A model generated the notes under the pieces. It was given only the letters and a program-made list of their open reading frames with translations. It searched no databases and was not told the origin of the DNA. A program made the translations under genes and the position numbers. Below are positions 46,248 through 57,746 of a stretch of DNA of 64,000 nucleotides, piece by piece. This DNA comes from Occultella glacieicola (GTDB lineage Bacteria > Actinomycetota > Actinomycetes > Actinomycetales > Beutenbergiaceae), in contig NZ_SMNA01000002.1 of assembly GCF_004353825.1 (NCBI RefSeq), positions 1 through 64,000 of the forward strand, read 5' to 3'. The first letter of the stretch is position 1, and every line of letters starts with the position of its first letter.

Positions 46248-47033
46248 CTACCGTGACTGTGTCGCGGCAGGCCGTCGGCTTGCACGCGCGGCACCGGCCA
46301 CGCTCCGGTAGATGATCGGCTGGGCGGCCACCCCGTTCGCCCGGAAGTTCGCGAGCACGAAGGACCGGAAGCTCGGCCGCAGGAGCAGGCTCGGCAGGAA
46401 CGTCCGATAGTGCGGCCAGCTCGCGAAGTTCACGAGTCCGTAGTCGCCGGACTCGCCGTCCAACGGCCGCAGCAGCACGGAGTTCGACAGCGACGTACGC
46501 TCCTGGAACCAGCCGGCCGTGTACCGCCAGACCTCGATCAGGGTGTCCCGGTCGTCCGCGTAGAAGAAGTTGAACAGCACCGGCCGCCCGTCGGCGTGCT
46601 CGACGTCGTCGATCCGGGCCGCGTTGCTCGCGGCGATCGTCAGGACCCGGTGCGCACCGGAGCCGACCCGCTGGGCCAGGTCCCGGACCTGGGCGTCGTC
46701 ACGCAGCGTCCGGGCGTGGTCGGGATCGACCGTGCGCACGACCACGACGAGGTCGAACCGGGCCGCCGAGCGGCCCCGATCGCGCAGCAGGCGCCCACCC
46801 TCGCCCGGTGGGCGCAGGACCGCACGGAAGACGGCGACGGACTCGATGTCCGGTCGCCCCTCGAGCTCCGCGGCGGCTCGGATGACGGCGCCCTGGCGTG
46901 CCCGCAGGCTTCGTGCCGGGATTGCGAACGGGCCCGCCCAGCGGCCGATCTCGGCAGCGATGACGAGGTAGCCGTTGGGCTGCGGAGTCCGCAGCCGCGC
47001 CCGGGCCGCGCGCGTGTCGTTGACGATCTGCAT
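46248..47033 (-). CDS. Hypothetical protein with possible ABM/EthD-like fold, TetR-controlled
   Basis: 261 residues, soluble. The C-terminal half reads LFNFFYADDRDTLIEVWRYT, then DYGLVNFASWPHYRTFLPSL and a SFRSFVLANFRANG end, which resembles a dimeric alpha+beta barrel (antibiotic-biosynthesis monooxygenase/EthD type); the N-terminal half (VAVFRAVLRPPGEGGRLL) may repeat it. ATG at 47033. It is divergent from a TetR gene and the intergenic region carries two copies of a TetR-like operator. I read the fold by pattern only. Confidence 0.6.
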   Translation of the reverse strand: MQIVNDTRAARARLRTPQPNGYLVIAAEIGRWAGPFAIPARSLRARQGAVIRAAAELEGRPDIESVAVFRAVLRPPGEGGRLLRDRGRSAARFDLVVVVRTVDPDHARTLRDDAQVRDLAQRVGSGAHRVLTIAASNAARIDDVEHADGRPVLFNFFYADDRDTLIEVWRYTAGWFQERTSLSNSVLLRPLDGESGDYGLVNFASWPHYRTFLPSLLLRPSFRSFVLANFRANGVAAQPIIYRSVAGAARASRRPAATQSR

Positions 47034-47101
47034 CGACGATCCCTCCGGTTCGGTGGTTGGTCGTGCGAGGCCTGCGAAACTTCTGCACCATCCCCTTAGG
47101 C

Positions 47102-47113
47102 CAACGCTTGTTG
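47102..47113. promoter_or_regulatory. TetR operator copy 1
   Basis: CAACGCTTGTTG, a palindromic CAAC-N4-GTTG half-site pair in the TetR/46248 intergenic region. It lies next to TTGACT, a plausible -35 for the plus strand. A second copy lies 44 bases to the right. Together they form the repressor-binding region. Confidence 0.65.
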
Positions 47114-47145
47114 ACTTCGACCGTAGCCAGGTCGTGTCACGAAGT

Positions 47146-47157
47146 CAACGCCTGTTG
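47146..47157. promoter_or_regulatory. TetR operator copy 2
   Basis: CAACGCCTGTTG, the second copy of the CAAC-N4-GTTG site, differing from copy 1 only in one base of the spacer. On the minus strand it overlaps TTGACT, followed 17 bases later by TACGGT, a credible promoter for the 46248 gene. Confidence 0.65.
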
Positions 47158-47172
47158 GCATAGGCTGTCCTC

Positions 47173-47739
47173 GTGAGGAGATCAGCAGCGGAGACGAAGG
47201 AATCCATCCTGCGCGCAGCGCGGGAACGGTTCGCCCTGGACGGTTACGACCGCGCCACGATCCGGGCGATCGCCGGGGAGGTGGGCATCGATCCGGCCAT
47301 GGTGATGCGCTACTTCGGCTCCAAGGAGCGGTTGTTCGCCGCCGCGACCGAATACGATCTCTCGCTTCCGGACCTGGTGGCCGGTCCCGCGGATCGGCTC
47401 GGTTTCGTGCTCGCCGCGCACTTCGTGGACCTCTGGGAGGGCAGCGAGGCCCTGCAGATCCTGCTCCGCAGCAGCGCGACCGACGCCGGGCTCGCCGAGC
47501 GGATGAACGACATCTTCGCGACCCAGCTCCTGCCGGTGGTGGCGGACCTGACACCGGACCCGGATGAGGCCGCCCGGCGGGCCGGGATGGCAGCCGCGCA
47601 GGTCTTCGGCGTCGCGCTGTGCCGGTACGTGCTGCGCCTGCCGCCCGTCGTCGCGATGGACCGGGAGGAGATCGTCGCCTGGATCGGTCCCACCCTGCAG
47701 CGCTACCTGTCCGAGGGCGCCGCGGTCACCACGACCTGA
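47173..47739 (+). CDS. TetR-family transcriptional regulator
   Basis: 188 residues. N-terminal HTH (about 8-52): TKESILRAARERFALDGYDR with ATIRAIAGEVGIDPAMVMRY and FGSKERLFAAA, a typical TetR recognition region. The C-terminal ligand domain is helical. GTG 47173 follows TAGGCT by 6 bases, so the transcript may be leaderless. Divergent from the 46248 gene with two CAAC-N4-GTTG operators between; expected to repress that gene and itself. The ligand is not apparent. Confidence 0.92.
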   Translation: MRRSAAETKESILRAARERFALDGYDRATIRAIAGEVGIDPAMVMRYFGSKERLFAAATEYDLSLPDLVAGPADRLGFVLAAHFVDLWEGSEALQILLRSSATDAGLAERMNDIFATQLLPVVADLTPDPDEAARRAGMAAAQVFGVALCRYVLRLPPVVAMDREEIVAWIGPTLQRYLSEGAAVTTT

Positions 47740-47752
47740 CGACGACCGCCCC

Positions 47753-48787
47753 TCACCCCAGCAGGTCGGGCGCGAAGGCGACCAGGATCTTGCTCGCCGG
47801 GTCCGAGCCGTCGGCCAGCCCGGCGAACGCGCCCTGCGCCTGCTCCGGTGCGACGACGCGTGAGATCAGCGGGGCGAGCTCGGGGCCGGCACCGGCCGCC
47901 CAGGCGGCCGTGTCGGCGAAGTGGACCGGTGCGTAGCAGAACGACCCGACCAGGGTGCGCTCCGCCGTCGAGATCGCGTAGGCGGGCACTTCCACGGTCG
48001 GCGCTCCCATGCCGACGAGCACCACGGTCCCGCCGGCCGCCGTCGCGGCCAGGGCCGTCTCCAGGGTGGCGCTCACACCGACGGCGTCGATCGCGGTGTC
48101 CACGGCGCCGACGGCCTCGGGCAGCTCGTCGGGATGGACGACGGCGAAACCGAGTTCCGCGACGAGCGTCCGGCGGGCCGGGTGCGGCTCCGAGACGAGG
48201 ACGGACGCCGCCCCGAGACGTCGGCAGGCGATGGCGACGGCCTGACCGATCGGGCCACCCCCCACGACCAGCACCCGCGAGGACGCGGCGACACCGCCGC
48301 GCAGGGCCGCGTGGTAGCCGACCGCGAGGGGTTCGACCAGCGCGCCGAGGGCGACGTCACCACCGAAGCCGATCAGGTTGGCCGCCGGTGCGGCGAGGTA
48401 GTCGGCGAACCCGCTCGAGATGGTGGGGTCGACCCCGATCACGCGGCGCTGGGCACAGATGTGGGCGTTGCCCTCGAGGCATCGGGCGCACGATCCACAC
48501 CCGAGGTTCGGGTTCAGCACGACGACGTCGCCCACGGCCGGCCCCGTCGCCCCCTCCCCGAGTGCCACAACCACCCCGACCGTCTCGTGGCCCATCACCT
48601 GACCCGGCCGGCGGCGACCGTTCTCACCGGTGTAGCCGTGCAGGTCGGAGCCGCAGATCCCGGTCGCCACGACGCGCACCAGCGCCTCGCCCGGCGCCGG
48701 CCCCGGAGTCGGCCGCTCCTGGACCTCGAACCGGCCGAAGTCGGCGAGCACGAGGGCACGCATCTGAGCTGGGATGGTCGCGAGCAT
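47753..48787 (-). CDS. Zinc-dependent alcohol dehydrogenase family protein
   Basis: Medium-chain dehydrogenase/reductase, 344 residues. Catalytic Zn ligands in GICGSDLHGY (Cys) and GHETVG (His-Glu); structural Zn site in CGSCARCLEGNAHIC (four Cys). The NAD site is VVGGGPIGQAVAIACR. Related to sorbitol/threonine-type dehydrogenases. Start ATG 48787 preceded by CGAGGCATCG; an upstream GTG (48811) and a downstream ATG (48763) are alternatives. It is convergent with the TetR gene (14 bases). Substrate unknown. Confidence 0.88.
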   Translation of the reverse strand: MLATIPAQMRALVLADFGRFEVQERPTPGPAPGEALVRVVATGICGSDLHGYTGENGRRRPGQVMGHETVGVVVALGEGATGPAVGDVVVLNPNLGCGSCARCLEGNAHICAQRRVIGVDPTISSGFADYLAAPAANLIGFGGDVALGALVEPLAVGYHAALRGGVAASSRVLVVGGGPIGQAVAIACRRLGAASVLVSEPHPARRTLVAELGFAVVHPDELPEAVGAVDTAIDAVGVSATLETALAATAAGGTVVLVGMGAPTVEVPAYAISTAERTLVGSFCYAPVHFADTAAWAAGAGPELAPLISRVVAPEQAQGAFAGLADGSDPASKILVAFAPDLLG

Positions 48788-48910
48788 CGATGCCTCGTTC
48801 TCCGGGTGCACGGGTGGGCTGGGTCCCGACCGAACCTACTGGGCGCGCGCGGCCGGTGTCGACGGACCCGCCAGTCACCCGATGTCAGGGGCGAGTGACA
48901 CGATGACGCC

Positions 48911-49786
48911 ATGCCCCCGACGACCGTGCGCGTGCCGTTCACGCCCCCGCTCGATGCGGACGCCCTCTGGGACTATCTGGCCGCGCGGATCATCGGCGGG
49001 ATCGAGGAGATCGACGCACACACCTACCGCCGCACGCTCTCGCTGCGGCACGGGCCGGGCGTGATCGCGATCGCGCGACCGCGAGCCGGCGAGTCGTCGC
49101 TGGCCGTGGCGGTGACCGCAGCTCCGGCAGACCTCCAGGCGGCGGCCGACGCCGCCGGTCGGATCGCGGACGTGGGCGCCGATCCCGCGGTGATCCTGGC
49201 GGGCCTCGGCGAGCACCCGTGGCTCGGACCACTCGTGCGCGAGCGGCCGGGAGTGCGCGCGCCTGGGCAGGCCGGCGGGTTCGAAGTGGCGGTGCGGGCC
49301 GTGCTCGGCCAGCAGGTGTCCCTGGCCGCCGCGGGCACGCACACCTCGCGGCTGGCGCGGGCGATCGGAACCCCACTCGCCGAGCCGGACGGCGCCCTGA
49401 CCCACCTGTTCCCGACGGCGGCCCAGCTCGCCCGGGTGGACCCGGACGACGGTGGGACGCTCGCGATGCCGGCCGGACGCCGTCGGGCCCTGATCGCGCT
49501 CGCCCGGGCCGCCGACGACGGACTCGACCTGGACGGCGGGCTCGATCCCGACGAGGCCGAGCGCCGTCTGCTCGCCCTGCCCGGGATCGGGCCGTGGACC
49601 ACCCAGTACGTGCGCATGCGCGCCCTGGGCGATCCCGACGCCTACTGCGGGACGGACCTGGTGCTGCGCCGTGCCGCGGAGCGGCTCGCGGGTGGACCGG
49701 TCGACCCGGCCGGCGCGGCATTCGCGCCCTGGCGCACCTATGCGGCCCATCACCTGTGGCGGCAGGCCCACCTGGAGGCAGCATGA
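48911..49786 (+). CDS. alkA: DNA-3-methyladenine glycosylase AlkA-like
   Basis: Removes alkylated bases from DNA. 291 residues: an N-terminal AlkA-type domain (~1-110), then the HhH-GPD domain with AVRAVLGQQVSLAAA, the hairpin-helix LLALPGIGPWTTQYVRMRALG and catalytic Asp249 in CGTDLVLR. It is similar to the AlkA half of actinobacterial Ada-AlkA fusions. Overlaps the ogt gene by 4 bases (ATGA) so both repair proteins are made together. ATG 48911; divergent from the alcohol dehydrogenase. Confidence 0.9.
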   Translation: MPPTTVRVPFTPPLDADALWDYLAARIIGGIEEIDAHTYRRTLSLRHGPGVIAIARPRAGESSLAVAVTAAPADLQAAADAAGRIADVGADPAVILAGLGEHPWLGPLVRERPGVRAPGQAGGFEVAVRAVLGQQVSLAAAGTHTSRLARAIGTPLAEPDGALTHLFPTAAQLARVDPDDGGTLAMPAGRRRALIALARAADDGLDLDGGLDPDEAERRLLALPGIGPWTTQYVRMRALGDPDAYCGTDLVLRRAAERLAGGPVDPAGAAFAPWRTYAAHHLWRQAHLEAA

Positions 49787-50289
49787 CCGAGACGACCGTG
49801 GTGAGCAGCTACCGGCACGACGTGGACTCCCCGATCGGGCCGCTGGTGCTGCTCGCCGACGCGGACGGGGCGCTCACCGGTCTCCTGTACCCGGGGCACC
49901 GGACCATCACCCTGGCGGAGGGATCCGTCGCCGACCCCGCTCCCTTCCGGCCGGTGCAGGGCCAGCTCGAGGAGTACTTCGCGGGCGAGCGCACGGACTT
50001 CGACCTGCCGATGGCACCCCGCGGCACCCCGTTCCAGCGGGAGGCGTGGGCGCAGCTGCGGCTGATCCCGTACGGGCAGACCCGCACCTACGGTCAGATC
50101 GCCGCGAGCCTCGGCCAACCGGGCGCGGCACGTGCGGTCGGCCTGGCGAACAACCGCAACCCGATCTCGATCATCGTGCCCTGCCACCGGGTGATCGGGT
50201 CCACCGGCGCCCTGACCGGGTACGGGGGCGGCATCGAGGCGAAGAAGTACCTGCTGGACCTGGAGTCGCGGGGCTCGACGCTGTTCTGA
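49783..50289 (+). CDS. ogt: Methylated-DNA--protein-cysteine methyltransferase
   Basis: Suicide repair protein moving methyl groups from O6-methylguanine to its own cysteine. 168 residues; C-terminal domain with GTPFQREAWAQLRLIPYGQT, the helix-turn-helix RAVGLANNRNP and active-site PCHR (Cys134) in IIVPCHRVIG. Overlaps alkA by 4 bases. Together they form an alkylation-repair operon; an ada-type regulator is not visible nearby. Confidence 0.95.
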   Translation: MTETTVVSSYRHDVDSPIGPLVLLADADGALTGLLYPGHRTITLAEGSVADPAPFRPVQGQLEEYFAGERTDFDLPMAPRGTPFQREAWAQLRLIPYGQTRTYGQIAASLGQPGAARAVGLANNRNPISIIVPCHRVIGSTGALTGYGGGIEAKKYLLDLESRGSTLF

Positions 50290-50292
50290 GCC

Positions 50293-51375
50293 TCAGGTGG
50301 TGACCAGGTAGTCCTCGGCGTCGTCGTCCCAGCGCAGGCTCACGACGCCCGCCTCGGCGGCCGCCCGGCAGAACTGCAGGAAGTTGCGGTACCCGAGCGC
50401 CTTCTCGGAGAAGTCGGGGCGGCGCTTGCGCAGGTGGTTCTTCAGCCCGGAAAGTGCGGACGGCCCGTCGGAGGCGGCGACGACCGCCGCGAGGAGGGCG
50501 AACGCGTCGCCGGCCTCGTCCCGCTCGGGCAACGAGACCTCCGGGTCCCCGGCGGCCGGGCCGGTGCCCAGTTCGACGATGCCCCGCTCGGCCAGGTTCC
50601 GGAGCACCTCACCGAACGTGCGGTAACCGTGGTCGGACTCGCTGAACGTCGGGTCCTTACGCAGCAGGGTGCGCTTCAGGACCGAGGCGGTCACCGACGC
50701 GCCGGTCGAGGACTGCAGCCCGGCGAGCGTCTGCGCGACGAGCACGTCCAGGGCAGCGGCGTCGCCGGCGGCCTCGTCGTCATCGGCCTCGTCCGGGACC
50801 TCGGGTGACGGCACCGGGTCGGGGGCCGCCTTGAGGCGGGTCTCCCGGCGGGTCGTGGGCGCCTGCTCGGCGCGCCGAGCAGGCGTCGGCTCCGGCACGT
50901 CCACACCCTCGAGCCGGTCGTAGAACAGGAACTCGTCGCACGCCGGCGGCAGCAGCCGGGACGTCGACTTCTCCACGCCCACGCCGATGACGCGCTTGTT
51001 CAGTTCTCGCAGCTTGTGCACCAGCGGAGAGAAGTCGCTGTCCCCCGTGCACATGACGAACGTCGAGATGTAGTCGCGTTCGAACGCCATCTCGATCGCA
51101 TCCACGACCATCTTGATGTCGGCGGCATTCTTGCGGGAGGCGCCCATGCGCTGCGGCATCTCGATCAGTTCCACCTGATGCCGGGTCAGGGAACGGCGGT
51201 CCTCGTCGAAGTAGGACCAGTCGGCGTAGGCCCGGCGCACCACGACGCGGCCGCGCACCGCCAACGCGTCGGCGATCGGACCGAAGTCGAACGCCATCCC
51301 ACCCAGATGTTCACGTGCACCGAGAGCAAGGTTCTCGTAGTCGAGGAAGACGGCCAGGCGTTCTTCGGAGTCCAT
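50293..51375 (-). CDS. NYN-domain protein with two LOTUS/OST-HTH domains
   Basis: 360 residues. N-terminal NYN (PIN-like nuclease) domain (~5-165): FLDYENLALG, NAADIKMVVDAIEMAF and MCTGDSDFSPLV supply the acidic catalytic residues. A charged linker (~165-215) leads to two LOTUS/OST-HTH-like domains: VLKRTLLRKDPTFSESDHGY at about 240 and LKNHLRKRRPDFSEKALGY at about 320, each followed by a hydrophobic helix. LOTUS domains bind structured or G-rich RNA in other organisms, so an RNA-degrading or RNA-regulating role is likely. The stop lies 3 bases from the ogt stop. Domain calls are firm, role inferred. Confidence 0.88.
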   Translation of the reverse strand: MDSEERLAVFLDYENLALGAREHLGGMAFDFGPIADALAVRGRVVVRRAYADWSYFDEDRRSLTRHQVELIEMPQRMGASRKNAADIKMVVDAIEMAFERDYISTFVMCTGDSDFSPLVHKLRELNKRVIGVGVEKSTSRLLPPACDEFLFYDRLEGVDVPEPTPARRAEQAPTTRRETRLKAAPDPVPSPEVPDEADDDEAAGDAAALDVLVAQTLAGLQSSTGASVTASVLKRTLLRKDPTFSESDHGYRTFGEVLRNLAERGIVELGTGPAAGDPEVSLPERDEAGDAFALLAAVVAASDGPSALSGLKNHLRKRRPDFSEKALGYRNFLQFCRAAAEAGVVSLRWDDDAEDYLVTT

Positions 51376-51460
51376 GGCCGTCAGCCTAGGTGCGCCCGGT
51401 CAGGTGCGCCGGTCCGGGCCCTGCCGGCCGGGTGCGTGGGGTGTGGCAGGGTGAGTGCCC

Positions 51461-52189
51461 ATGACCCGGTTCAGCGATTTCGTCAGGGCGGGGAACCAGG
51501 GCGCGGACCCGGCCACCTACGAGATCGAGAACGCGGCCATGGACCCGGACGGCACGCTCTGGGCGCACCTGTCGAGTGTGGCGCCGTGGGCCGGCCGCCG
51601 TCTCCTCGACCTCGGGTGCGGCAGCGGCTTCTGGTTGCCCCGGTATGCCGAGGCCGCCGAGGTGATCGGGGTGGAGCCCGATCCCGAGCTCCTGCCCCTC
51701 GCGCGGGCCAGGCCTGGTGGCGCCCGGGTGCTCCCTGGCTCGGCCGAGCACCTCCCGCTGCCCGACGGTTCCGTGGACGTGGTGCACGCCCGGTTCGCCT
51801 ACTTCTTCCCCGATCCCGACTTCGACCCCACGCCCGGCCTCGTCGAGGTCCAACGGGTCCTCGCCACCGACGGCGCGCTCGTGGTGATCGACAACGACCA
51901 CGACGACGGCGAGTTCGCTGATCTGCTCGCCGTGAGCCCTTGGGCCGCGAAGCAGGGCACCGGCCCTCACATCCGGCGGTGGTGGCGTGAGCGCGGCGCC
52001 ACCAGCGAACCGGTCCTGAGCAGCTGGAACTTCGAGAGCCGGGCCGACCTCGAGGCGGTGCTCCGCCTGGAGTTCCCGGCTGAGGTGGTCGACCCGTGGC
52101 TGACGGCGCATCCGCACCGGCTCGGCCTCAGCTACGGGTACGTGGTGCACACCTGGCGCCCGCGGGGGCCGGGCCGGCACCTGGCCTGA
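51461..52189 (+). CDS. Class I SAM-dependent methyltransferase
   Basis: 242 residues. Motif I LLDLGCGSGFWLPRYAE, acidic strand-2 end VIGVEPDPEL, LPLPDGSVDVVHARFAYFFP and VLATDGALVVIDND (motif III area). Target unknown; small-molecule (UbiE/quinone-like) style. ATG 51461 (MTRFSDFV) is used; a GTG two codons upstream is possible. Followed closely by a small protein whose start is unclear. Confidence 0.85.
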   Translation: MTRFSDFVRAGNQGADPATYEIENAAMDPDGTLWAHLSSVAPWAGRRLLDLGCGSGFWLPRYAEAAEVIGVEPDPELLPLARARPGGARVLPGSAEHLPLPDGSVDVVHARFAYFFPDPDFDPTPGLVEVQRVLATDGALVVIDNDHDDGEFADLLAVSPWAAKQGTGPHIRRWWRERGATSEPVLSSWNFESRADLEAVLRLEFPAEVVDPWLTAHPHRLGLSYGYVVHTWRPRGPGRHLA

Positions 52190-52512
52190 GCGGCTCTTTC
52201 GCGGGCGTCATCGTCGGGCTGATCACCACCGGCGCACTCGACGCGCACCTCGGCACCGTTCAGGCGGCCATCAGCAAGCGTCACCAGGTTCGGGTGCGGG
52301 ATGCGTCCAACCAGGCGGCCGCACAGCTCCGGGTCGGTGATCGAGTCACCCTGACCGAGCAGATCCGGCCGTTGTACCTCAAGGGAGCCACGGGGACAGT
52401 GACCGGCTGTGCGTCCCGGAACGCCATCGTCCATCTCGATCAGCCGAGGGGTCGCTTCGACGGCGCCGAGATCCGCTGCCCACCGCTGGGACTACGGCGC
52501 CTGCAGGCCTAG
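52096..52512 (+). CDS. Small KOW-like protein, start uncertain
   Basis: The C-terminal ~100 residues form a conserved-looking small protein: GLITTGALDAHLGTVQAAIS, then AAAQLRVGDRVTLTEQIRP, YLKGATGTVTG and VHLDQPRGRFDGAEI. The VGDRV...GATGTV pattern resembles a KOW/SH3-like nucleic-acid-binding barrel. No ATG, GTG or TTG exists in-frame between the methyltransferase stop (52189) and this core. The only standard start is GTG 52096, inside the methyltransferase gene and giving an unrelated N-terminus. A CTG near 52186 or 52219, or a lost start, is possible. Convergent with the HxlR gene by 4 bases (CTAG). Confidence 0.55.
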   Translation: MADGASAPARPQLRVRGAHLAPAGAGPAPGLSGSFAGVIVGLITTGALDAHLGTVQAAISKRHQVRVRDASNQAAAQLRVGDRVTLTEQIRPLYLKGATGTVTGCASRNAIVHLDQPRGRFDGAEIRCPPLGLRRLQA

Positions 52513-52982
52513 CTTCCCGCGCCGACCGCGGAGGTCTCGCGCAGGTCGGCCTCGCGCTGGTCGTAGTCCGCGCGGGCCCGGGCGATCTCCTCCTGGTGCG
52601 CCTCGGTCCACACCACGAGCGACTTGATCGTCGCGTGCAGTGTGCGCCCGAGCGGGGTCAGGGCATAGTCGACCCGGGGCGGCACGACCGGATGGACGGT
52701 GCGCTCGACCAGTCCGTCCCGCTCGAGGTGACGCAGCGTGCGGGTCAGCATCCGCTGGCTGATGCCGTCGATCTCACGCTTCAGCTCGGTGAACCGCAGG
52801 CTGCGGCGGTCGAGCAGCGCGATGGCGAGCAGCGACCACTTGTCCGCGATCCGGTCCAGGATCTGGCGGACCTCACAGTCCTCGCGGGCATCCCACTGCC
52901 AGACGTCGTAGTCGGTGTGGCGGTCCGTCGTGAGCGCGGTATCCGCAGAGGAACCGAGGGACTGAGAAGTGCCTTCTTCCAT
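52509..52982 (-). CDS. HxlR-family transcriptional regulator
   Basis: 157 residues; HxlR winged helix (about 35-125): CEVRQILDRIADKWSLLAIA with the conserved Cys, LRFTELKREIDGISQRMLTR, TLRHLERDGLVERTV and a VPPRVDYALTPLG wing. It has an acidic, Ser-rich N-terminus. ATG 52982. Divergent from an MFS exporter across 103 bases containing a perfect GGTTAC-N5-GTAACC palindrome; likely represses that exporter. Confidence 0.9.
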   Translation of the reverse strand: MEEGTSQSLGSSADTALTTDRHTDYDVWQWDAREDCEVRQILDRIADKWSLLAIALLDRRSLRFTELKREIDGISQRMLTRTLRHLERDGLVERTVHPVVPPRVDYALTPLGRTLHATIKSLVVWTEAHQEEIARARADYDQREADLRETSAVGAGS

Positions 52983-53011
52983 GGCAGTCCATCGTGCCGC
53001 AGGCTGGGCGA

Positions 53012-53028
53012 GGTTACAAGAAGTAACC
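53012..53028. promoter_or_regulatory. HxlR operator (perfect palindrome)
   Basis: GGTTACAAGAAGTAACC: 6-bp perfect arms with a 5-base spacer, midway between the HxlR and MFS genes. This placement and symmetry make it the probable binding site of the adjacent regulator. Confidence 0.65.
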
Positions 53029-54497
53029 GACCAGCAGTCGGGGAACCACTCGGGTCGACCCGGCGTGAAGCGGACGGACGCAGCGATGGAACAACGGACC
53101 GCCACCAGGATGAGCGCGCGCGACCTCGGGGTGCTGGTGGTCCTGTGTGGGGCGATCTTCCTCGAGGGCAGCGACGTCGCGATGCTGAACGTGGCCCTCC
53201 CCGCGATCCGTGCCGACCTTGGCCTGACCACCACCGAGCTGAGCGGGGTCATCACCGCGTACGTGGTGGGCTATGGCGGGTTCATGCTCCTCGGTGGGCG
53301 CGCGGCCGATGTCTTCGGGCGGCGCCGGATGTTCCTGACCTGGCTGGTGGTGTTCCTGCTGTTCTCCGGTCTCGGCGGGTTCGCGACCGAGGGCTGGATG
53401 CTGCTCCTGGCCAGATTCGTGACCGGCGTCGCGGCGGGCTTCCTGACGCCGGCAGGGATCTCGCTCATCACGACCTCGTTCGCCGAGGGCCCCGCGCGCA
53501 ACCGGGCCCTGATCATCTACGGAGCGGCCGGCGCGGCGGGGTTCTCGCTGGGTCTGGTGGCCGGCGGGCTGCTCACCGCGATCGGCTGGCGGTGGGTGTT
53601 CTTCGCCCCGGTGCTGATCGCCGCGGTGCTGCTCGCGCTGGCGGTCCCGCTGCTCACCGAACCACCCGTCGTGGGGCGCCGCGGCCGGCTCGGGTTGGTG
53701 GCGGCGCTCACCCTGACGGCTTCGATGGTGCTGTTCGCGTTCGGGCTGACCCTCCTCGAGCGGGTCCACGAGATGGGGGTGCAGGCGCTCGGCACGCTGC
53801 TCCTGGCCACCGCGCTGCTGGTCGTCTTCGCGCTCGGTCAACGCCGGGCCGCGGACCCGCTGATCCGGCCGGGCCTGCTGCGCGCACCGGGTCTGGCCGC
53901 CGCGAACGTGACCGCGCTGGCCTTCGCCGGCTCCTTCTACGGGTTCCAGTTCCTGACCACCCTCTATCTCCAGGAACTGCGCGGCTGGACCCCGCTGCAG
54001 ACCGGGCTCGCCATGCTGCTGATGGCGCTCGATGTGGTCCTCGCACCGACGCTCGCGCCGCGGCTCGTGCAGCGGTTCGGAGTACGCCGGGTGATCGCAG
54101 CCGGGCTCCTCGCGGGCCTGCTCGCCTACTCCCTGTTCCTGCGCGCGGACCTGGACTGGGCCTACGCCGCGATGGTGCCGACGATGGTTGGCATCGGCTT
54201 CATGTTCGCTCTCGTCTACGGCCCGCTCGCGATCGCCGCGACCGACGGGGTCGCGGGGTCGGACCAGGGGGTCGCCGGAGGCCTGCTCAACACGTCCCTG
54301 CAGTTCGGCGCCGCCCTGGGAATCTCCGCCGCCACGGCGGTGCAGGTGGCGGCGGCGGGCGCGGCAACGGGACCGGAGGCAGGGCTGGACGCCATCCGCA
54401 CGGCACTCGGCGTGCCGATCGTGTTCGTGTTGCTCGGTGCCGTGGTGATCACCGTCGGCGGCCGGCCGCGCTCCGGGCGGCGCGCCGCCCGGAGCGG

Positions 54498-57674
<3,177 letters not shown>

Positions 57675-57709
57675 GAGCGGACTCCGATAGGATCGCAATG
57701 GTGAAAGAG

Positions 57710-57726
57710 AACCGAACAGTTCGGTT
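57710..57726. promoter_or_regulatory. MarR operator (perfect palindrome)
   Basis: AACCGAACAGTTCGGTT: perfect 8-bp arms around one central base between the RND and MarR genes. The right arm continues into a second half-site, CGGTTCAACCG (57723-57733). The site would cover both divergent promoters, fitting autoregulation by the MarR protein and repression of the pump. Confidence 0.75.
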
Positions 57727-57746
57727 CAACCGAAGTAAGGGTACAC

